Assembly: GCF_000315625.1 (NCBI RefSeq)
Contig: NW_005434634.1
Span: 240,186 to 304,185, forward strand
From: Guillardia theta CCMP2712
Taxonomy: Eukaryota > Cryptophyceae > Pyrenomonadales > Geminigeraceae
Direction: 5' to 3'
DNA: 64,000 nucleotides
Shown: in pieces, positions 57,568 to 64,000 of the stretch
How positions within the stretch are numbered: position 1 is the first letter of the stretch
How the letters are laid out: every line of letters begins with the position of its first letter
Position numbers and translations under genes: made by a program
The notes under the pieces: model-generated
Database searches by the model: none
What the model was told of the DNA's origin: nothing
Seen by the model: the letters and a program-made list of their open reading frames with translations, nothing else

Positions 57568-58091
57568 CGACGCCCTGACGCAAACTAGTCAGAGAACAAA
57601 CAAGATCTCCAAGAGGGCCAGCAAGACGAAGGAGGCTTCAGAGACTGAGAGGACTCGCTCAGATCCCCTCCTGGTTCACTGAGGTCGCTTGGAGGGCACA
57701 AAGGCAGGACGATGGAGGCAGGGAGCATGAAGAGCCCGGGGGAGAGGGAGAGGAAGAAGAGCCCTAGCAAGGACATGGCGAACCTGATCGACGAGATCTC
57801 CGCCATCATCTCCTCCAGCGTCTCCTCCGCCATCCCCTCCATCCTCGTCCTCTCGGCCACTGCGCTCCCGGGGACACGAGCGGGGATGTGGGTTGGGGTT
57901 TGCCCTGGGGATGTGGGGGGATGTGGGAATAAAGTTGCGACCATGGTCATTGTGGAGGAAGGGAAGGACGAGGAGGGCGAGGGGATGTAGATTATGGTGA
58001 TATGAACGTAGAAGTGTATGTAGATGATGATGTCGATGTAGATGATGATGATGTAGATGATGATAAGAACGGATGGGCAGCACGAGAGAGG
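57568..58091. other. Region between divergent genes with ambiguous open frames
   Basis: Open on both strands: plus 57712-57990 (MANLIDEISAIISSSVSSAI) and minus 57585-57950. Neither shows a domain. 58005-58070 carries a GATGAT/GTAGAT microsatellite encoding Asp/Val in one frame. The promoters of the Mediator 27-like gene (-) and the dioxygenase gene (+) should lie here. Confidence 0.3.
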
Positions 58092-59862
58092 ATGAAGAGT
58101 ATTATCAGAGGCGGTCTACGAAAACTGCCATGCATCCTGCCCTCGCCTTGCGGCATATGGAAGAACCCATCGCGCATGCTCGTCGCGTTCCTCCTCTTCA
58201 GTGGGATCTCTCTCTCTTCTGGAGAGGCAGTCAGCGCGTTCGCGCCAGGCGCCATGGACTTGTACGTGGAAACAACTGATGGAAAGTATCTTGGGATGAA
58301 AGAGATGGCGGAGGGTCAAGACTCGGTCACCCTGGTGGAGCACTGTTGTGATCTTATGTCCACCTTTCGCGTGAAAGAGTTCCCTGAGGGAAGGCATGCC
58401 CTGCAGAACGTTTATTCCGACAGGGTGCTGAGCATGACTGAAGGCAATTTCGTTTTCGTGCATGTTGAAAGCAACCGAAGCCAGTCGAATTCAACAGCAG
58501 AAATCATGTGGATCAACGACGAGCTGCTAGGATCGCACACTTGTAGCTTCAGGAGCGACGCTGGTTTGCTGTTGGGCTTCGACGAACAGGGAAAGCCGCG
58601 CGCACACGAGGTTGCAAGTGCTGGGCTGAGAGCGATGTTTCTTCTGAGAGACGAAGCTCACTATCGCAAACTTGATGAGCTGAGAGTGTCTGGTTTCACG
58701 GTCCTTGAGGTCGCTCATTGACATGCATGTGGCCCTTGCTTACCTTTCATCGGCTCTCAGGTGCTCGAGCCTTCAGAGGCTGAAGATGCTCGTGACGCGC
58801 TTCAGGGCATCCTCGAACGAAGCACAGGTGGGAGCGACGGTTATCAGATCAGGATACCCGACGTCGCTGTCCATCATCCCCTCTTCGGCGAACTCCTCGT
58901 GCACCCTGTGATCCTGGTCATGCTCAATGCCTCCCTTGTTGACTCTGACGATGAAAGTAGTTCCTTGTCCGAAGTTACCTCGGTCGTTACGCTCGATGTG
59001 CAACCTGGTCCAGCAACACACTGCTGCCGAAGATGGATCACCCGCGACTTGGCTGGCATGTAGGTAGGAGGATCAAAGGTTGTCATTTCACTCCGCTTCT
59101 AGGTAGATTACCCATACCATGACATCGAGATCGGAATGTGGCCGGACCTTCCTCTGGGACTCCAGGTTTCAGAGAGGTTGTGCGAGACTGCATTGAACTG
59201 CTCCTGGCTCAGGTCCTGTGGCTCTTGGACAATTTCACATCTGAGAATGGCGGCACCATGTTTTACCCAGGTGCTCGAGTGGTTGAAAGCAGACAGCGGA
59301 CCGAGGGTTGATCGTCCCTTTTGCCAGGGTCCCACGAATTCTTCTCTCCCCCCAACATCGAGCAGTTTAGCACGCCTGAAGTAGCTCAGGCACGTGACGG
59401 AGCCAACACACTGACTGCATATCACCTTACTTGTCGCACGTTCAGATCCTAACGGCACCTGCTGGAAGCGTGCTGGTGGCTCACTCTGCCTGGTGGCACA
59501 GGCAAACGCAGAACAAATCTCCCAACCCCAGGCATGCCCTGCTGGGATGTTTCACGAGGTGCGATGATTGTAAGAACTGTCAGTCGACCAAGTGGAAGAT
59601 CTCGGAGGCTCGGTCGGAGACCCGTCCCACTAAACGCAAGTATTGCAGGGGATTCGTTGTTCCCAAAGCAGACATGGAAACTCAATTTGACAAGATTTCT
59701 CAGGTAAAGCAAGTGACAATCTGTTCACAGGCGGGGCTCATTGCTTCTGCTTTTGCCCAGATGTCTTCATACTGGGCAAATCTCGATCCTCGACAACAGG
59801 CTGATCTGCAGCAACTGATGTTGGGCAGTCATTCGAGGGCTCTACGCGACGTGCAAGCCTAG
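58092..59862 (+). CDS. PhyH-family (phytanoyl-CoA dioxygenase-like) Fe(II)/2-oxoglutarate oxygenase
   Basis: The start is ATG 58092 (MKSIIRGGLRKLP) or ATG 58176 (MLVAFLLFSGISLSSGEAVS, then AFAPGAMDLYVET). The latter reads as a signal peptide followed by Phe. A beta-rich region with no assigned domain covers the first exon, which ends VLE at about 58709. Exon 2 continues VLEPSEAEDARDALQGILER and VHHPLFGELLVHPVILVMLN. An exon ending MDHPRLGWH joins across GTAGGT...CTAG to VDYPYHDIEIGMWPDLPLGL, forming the metal motif HVD across the splice. Next comes QVLWLLDNFTSENGGTMFYP then GAR, and GSVLVAHSAWWHRQTQNKSP then NPRHALLG, giving the distal His (WWH) and the 2-oxoglutarate Arg. The last exon AGLIASAFAQMSSYWANLDP ends at 59862. 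The iron triad is complete, so an active hydroxylase is likely; the substrate is unknown. Confidence 0.7.
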
Positions 59863-59962
59863 TCCTGTGTATCGTACAGCTGATCTTGAGGCGGGTCGAT
59901 ATTCATTGTAATTAATGGTAGCAAAGTCTGTAGCAAAGTACGATTCATGGAATCGGGGGAGA

Positions 59963-59983
59963 GGGGGGGGGGGGGGGGGGGGG
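59963..59983 (+). repeat. G21 homopolymer
   Basis: Twenty-one consecutive G after gaatcgggggaga. Length is prone to sequencing error. The minus-strand reading gives a proline run in an unsupported frame. Confidence 0.9.
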
Positions 59984-60007
59984 CTATCTTGACATCCTGC
60001 ATGCAGG

Positions 60008-60403
60008 GTGAGAGACTTGGAGCAGCAGGACATGAACACACGCACAGCGATCGCTGGTTTCGCAAGCCCCTTGATCGCGTTCTCCATCACGATCCATTCT
60101 TGCTTCTCTCCGGATTTATCGTCTACAATCGTGCGCGTTCTGATCGCCACGTCACTGCACATGCCAACGGAGGAATGCGTCTTGCCCGTGAAATTTCGGA
60201 ACGAAGCGAGAGAGGAAGGGATGATTGACAGCATCCTGAGGGCAAGCATTACACATGCCACGGCAAAATCAGCGTGTTGGCGCTTGCTAGCAAAGAGAGG
60301 AGAGGAGAACCTTGAGGAAATCGATTTCTTTCCTGCCACGAGCACCGGACTGCACAATCTTCAAGACAACCTTCGAGCAGCATGGAGCATGTTACTAACA
60401 GTT
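60008..60403 (+). other. Unassigned open frame running into an assembly gap
   Basis: The plus strand is open from 60008 to the gap (for example CVLPVKFRNEAREEGMIDSI, ACWRLLAKRGEENLEEIDFF, LHNLQDNLRAAWSMLL), with a plausible helical composition. The minus strand is also open over 59842-60357 (IVMENAIKGLAKPAIAVRVF). I recognise neither, and the gap removes the continuation. One of them may be a real partial gene. Confidence 0.3.
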
Positions 60404-60503
60404 NNNNNNNNNNNNNNNNNNNNNNNNNNNNNNNNNNNNNNNNNNNNNNNNNNNNNNNNNNNNNNNNNNNNNNNNNNNNNNNNNNNNNNNNNNNNNNNNN
60501 NNN
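60404..60503. other. Assembly gap (100 N)
   Basis: Exactly 100 N. This is a conventional placeholder for a gap of unknown length, so distance and linkage across it are not established by sequence. Confidence 1.
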
Positions 60504-61420
60504 CGCATGGTGGATCGACGGAGTCAGCTGGTTCTGTCCCCCACCAGCCTCCCGAACGAGACCTGCGGTGGCGGGGGGTGTGATAGCAAGGGGGTACTTC
60601 TCGCTTGAAATTGGTGGGGTTATCAATAGAGAAAAAGAAGCACAAGAAGGGGTAGGTGTCCCGATCCTGACTTCAAATTTTGAAGGGGTGGGTACGCCGT
60701 TTTCCGGAAATACCACCATGTTCGAGATCCTGGCAGAAGCCGCGTGGCAGAAGATCCTGAGCAAGTGAGGACAACTGTGTTGTGAAAACAACAAACACCA
60801 AACAAACAACTACAACAACAACTTGATCCTGCTCCTGCTCCTTCCCATGCTCCTATCCCACCATGGTTATTCTTCCTGTTCACCTGCTTGCTTTGTATCG
60901 TTGTAGTGCACGAACCAATCTCTTTCACCATATACCAACGTCTACTTCCTCTTCCATGTGCTTGCTCATCTACTTCAATCGATGTCTCTTCCTGCATCAT
61001 TGTCATTTTGTTTTTTGGATATGTTGGCTTCTTTTTCTTTCCAATCCGATCACCTGAGCATCCCCGTTGTTTGTCTGCTCACGTCTTGATGGCTCCTTCC
61101 CATCCTGGAAGCAAATGAGCTCAATCCATGACTCTTTCTTGCAGTGTTAAGGGGCCATTGGGTAAGTTCTACAACGACTCCGGGGCATCTGATCCCATGG
61201 CCGGAGGACATCCTTGAACGTGACAAGCAAATCTGATGATATTTTCTCAATAAACTTTCTTTCCATCTCACAAAGCGATGTTCAAAGAAGCAGACAGCTT
61301 GTTGGAGATTTATTTTACGAAAAAATTCTTCTGCAATGGCGAACGTTGGATCTCACGAGGGTCTATTCTTGTGAGGAGCTGCGTTAACAGATATCATTTG
61401 CTTCCACCACCTTTCCTCTT
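60504..61420. other. Intergenic region, nothing recognised
   Basis: Contains a CAACAAACACC/CAACAAC-type run near 60785-60830 and a CTCCTGCTCCTG run. Short frames on both strands lack similarity. The 3' UTR of the nuclease gene may reach into its right part. Confidence 0.35.
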
Positions 61421-63818
61421 TCAAAAGAACGTGCAGCCTTCCCATACCTCAGCGCTGGCAGCGACAGTCTTGGTATCTGCAAGGAACCTGTTGAATTCAT
61501 GATTAGTTGCAAAGCCACCCTGATGGCTTTTCTCCTAGAATGCAGACCTGTCGTAGTCCTTGTAGAGAACTCGTTCGTATCCTTCACTCGGCAGATGCTT
61601 CCTGAGCACAAATGTGCTATGGAACTGCTGGGCAAATTCGACCATCTTCGAGATGTATGCGTCATTGCGAGGCAGCTTGAGGATGGCGATTCCTGCACCA
61701 GTTACTCTTGTCATCTCAGGCGGTTCGATCAGAACAGTAAACCTTTCAAGGCCGTACATGACATGAAATTCACTGCCCGGCATTGAGGACCCAGGCACAA
61801 CATCTCTAGCTGCAGCTGAGTGAAGCTTCAGCTCGGGTGATACAGTTAGACAAAGATCACCTGCGGAATGTGCCATGGGGCGATCTCAAGATACGGCTCA
61901 ACGTCGGAGATGGAGAAAGCCCCTGGTTTCCTAGTGTATAACGATCAATGACAAAGAAGAACAATGCGCATAATGTACGTGCTCTTCGCAGTTGACCCTC
62001 CTGTTCGGAACGGAGCGTGATTTTTCACCTGCTCGGCAGTTACATCATCTTCGTTATCACGCGACCTCCTTGACCTCGATTGCCTCGATGGTGCCATCGG
62101 GAAAAGTTACAATTGCATCGGGAGACGCTCCCATCAAAGGAATCGTCTGACCCCAGGAGACTTGACGGGATTTCAGGCATGCCACGTTATCCAAAGGCTG
62201 AGTTTCCAGCGGACACAATCCTATCTCGTGTACCACACCTCCAAGGCTCCCAAAGAAGTTCACAGCTGCCAGAATCGAAGTAGCTTCCTTCACGTTGCCA
62301 ACAGATTCGTCAGAGCGTTTCTATCGTAACAAAGACATTTACTTGTGTGCTCCCCCATATCATTCTTGCCTGACCGACTGTCTGAACGTGGAATGTTGAT
62401 CGCTGCACATTTCTAGGAAGCGGAGCATAATCATAGGGAAAAGTGGCTGTCGATGACGATGTCCAAACGTCATCGGCGCTACATGCCGCACAGACTATAG
62501 TAAGCCGGTAATATCAGAATCAAATTTGAAAAACCTGCTTGGCGAAAATGATCTGGCCGTTTCCGTCTGTAGCTTGGACCTTTGCTTTCCCCGGTGACGG
62601 CGTGCAGCTCCTTTGGATTGGAAGGACTTGGCTGGCTGCTCTTCCATTCTTTCCTGCTGCATCACATATGTCGACTTGACAAGATCCTGAAGGGTGCATG
62701 GCGTTGCGATTAAGTGTTGCCAGGCATCGAGGACCTTTTCAAAGTGAGCAGAACAACTGAAACGGTTGTCAGAACATTGGTACTCTACCTTATGATGACC
62801 AGACAAAGATCGTGGAATGTTCAACAACTTAGACGCCCACGGCTCGTAAAAGCCCAGAATGGACGCCATCCGACTTGCTCAGCGTCAGCTAAGGACTACT
62901 CGCACTTCTAAAACCTGGTCGTCAGTCGTCCGTTGTGGAGTAGAGCCCATTGTAATGAATCTTGTCGGAACCTATGAAAGTCTTGCGGACCATTCACAGC
63001 AACTTCTGAGGGATCTGGTAGCTCTTGAAACAGAGGATGAGCCCTCAAATCCTCCATGTCAACCTAAAGCATCTGTCACAGCTATTGCCTTGGCAATCTC
63101 AGAACACAACCGCTCTCCAAAGCAAATTAGGATAATTCCCGGACAATGGCCCGGTCCAAAGTCGATCATCTTGGCTTGCTTGAGATTTCCTGCTAGAACC
63201 CTTCTTTTCACGTCTTGAAGTTGAGCTCAACACCGTAGTTGTTGTGTTTGCGGAATTCGCCTCAGGATGGTCAGGCAATGCAGCGATCTGAATAGAATCG
63301 TCCGTCGACGCAAGGATATCCTCGTCAGAGAGGTGTTGGAACTTGAAGTTCTTCATGGGATTTATTGGAGCCGCTTCCTCAGATTCGCAGATTTCAGCCT
63401 GTACATCCGATCCCTTAGAGGTTGCTGGTAGTTGACAACCGTTGGCATGCTTCTGAAGTAGCTTCAAGCCCTTGAAATAATTGATTTGTACGTGCGGATT
63501 TTGTTTCATCGCTGTTCGTACAATCTGCTGATTATTTTTGTCGGGATTCAAACGTCGGGTAGCTTGTAAGATGGCAAGCAGGTCGTCTGGAAAAAAACTT
63601 CCATTCAGCCTCACGTTTTCTCTTGTACAACTCACCTGAATTCGTGGGGTCTCTGAGGGAAGCCTGCATTGCTGACTCCATTTTCTAACAAGATAATTCT
63701 TATGCGTGTGCTGCTGCAAAAATCTCTCTTTCACCTTGTGGAGGCTGAGACTTCTGACTTGGCCCGGCTGAAAGACACACAGGAAAGCCTCGCTTGAATC
63801 CACAACGATCAAAAGCAC
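61421..63818 (-). CDS. YqaJ-like PD-(D/E)XK nuclease
   Basis: Restriction-endonuclease-fold protein related to the YqaJ recombinase/exonuclease family. Exons on the minus strand from about 63770: PGQVRSLSLHKVKERFLQQH, then an N-terminal helical segment (LLAILQATRRLNPDKNNQQI, NYFKGLKLLQKHANGC). The nuclease part begins LFQELPDPSEV, FRQDSLQWALLHNGRLTTR (the SxxWxxLxxGRxT entry helix) and ASILGFYEPWASKLLN. YDYAPLPRNVQRSTFHV and ARMIWGSTQ lead to SWGQTIPLMGASPDAIV and TFPDGTIEAIEVKEV, the catalytic D...ExK. Last come SSMPGSEFHVMYGLERFTVL, VTGAGIAILKLPRNDAYISK, VEFAQQFHSTFVL and FLADTKTVAASAE. The stop is at 61421 if the last GTATGG is not a donor. The 5' end is uncertain: an acceptor near 63770 suggests an upstream exon, perhaps beyond the window. 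Catalytic residues are intact. Such nucleases in algae often derive from phage or giant DNA viruses, but nothing here proves transfer. Confidence 0.65.
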
Positions 63819-64000
63819 AAGAACTTGGTAACAGAAGTCAGTTTCTTCATATCAATTTATCACATGTTATTCTTGTGATGATCAGAAGGAAAATGTTTGC
63901 TGACTACGGCACTTTTCTCAAAGAATCGTACAAGATTCACTTCCGACCCTTCCATTCCTGTCCTAAATGTGTCCCGCGCATGCCCCGCCCCGCGATGCAA
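63819..64000. other. Right window edge, no gene recognised
   Basis: Ordinary sequence probably upstream of the nuclease gene or containing its first exon; no domain or start codon can be assigned. Confidence 0.3.

Noticed and set aside
62859-63218. Plus-strand 119-residue frame
   Set aside because: Antisense to the nuclease exon with the FRQDSLQWALLHNGRLTT motif, which is clearly the coding strand.
1-64000. CRISPR arrays, prokaryotic operons, rRNA genes, intact transposase or integrase genes
   Set aside because: None seen. Repeats are simple or tandem satellites without spacer architecture, and no transposase, reverse transcriptase or integrase motif was found in the frames read.

Overview
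The window is nuclear DNA of a compact, intron-rich eukaryote. Genes are split by short GT-AG introns of roughly 45-80 bases, no polycistronic order is seen, and the families are eukaryotic (SPINDLY, FUT8-like GT23, RWP-RK, Mediator 27, histone deacetylase, SAM/PH proteins). Several leaders read as a signal peptide followed by phenylalanine (51941, 25252, 58176). That is the classic entry signal of proteins sent to a red-lineage secondary plastid, so a cryptophyte resembling Guillardia is the best inference; no marker here proves the species. Most gene models below come from joining reading frames across splice sites by eye. 5' ends and small exons are therefore the weakest part.

Layout. 1-3733 (-): SPINDLY-type TPR glycosyltransferase, cut by the window edge. 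4860-6882 (-): TPR + GT23 fucosyltransferase-like protein. 7443-10511 (-): signal peptide, IPT/TIG and long charged coiled-coil protein. 11104-13390 (-): CaMK-like kinase with a C-terminal cyclic-nucleotide-binding domain. 14307-16441 (+): SAM-PH-AIDA-type C2 protein. 17594-20088 (-): second GT23-like protein. 20302-22037 (+) and 22654-23358 (-): uncharacterised membrane proteins. 23587-25252 (-): TcdA-like tRNA dehydratase with an N-terminal leader. 26040-28448 (-): coiled-coil protein. 28995-29708 (-): RWP-RK protein. 31008-42339 (+): giant multidomain surface protein of about 3,500 residues. 42306-46857 (-): apparent KH domain-histone deacetylase fusion. 46965-48483 (+): TPR/DUF1647-like glycosyltransferase, divergent from the previous gene. 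48607-49144 (-): DnaJ protein with a membrane anchor. 49479-51941 (-): sugar transporter with a bipartite plastid leader. 52856-54798 (+): second TcdA-like dehydratase, of the mitochondrial Tcd1/2 type. 55416-57567 (-): Mediator 27-like. 58092-59862 (+): PhyH-family dioxygenase. 60404-60503: assembly gap. 61421-63818 (-): YqaJ-like PD-(D/E)XK nuclease.

The genes do not form one pathway. Two themes recur. One is sugar transfer: SPINDLY, two GT23-like proteins, a DUF1647-like enzyme and a plastid sugar carrier. The other is tRNA cyclic-t6A formation, represented by two dehydratases with different apparent destinations.

Intergenic DNA is unusual. GC-rich islands separate several genes and two of them carry the same 16-base sequence. 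Simple repeats are abundant and some are translated. A 52-base all-purine satellite lies at 52293-52601. The strongest candidates for something not previously described are the KH-HDAC fusion, the ankyrin-like segment inside the ectodomain of the giant protein, the kinase with a C-terminal cyclic-nucleotide domain, and the SAM-PH-AIDA combination.
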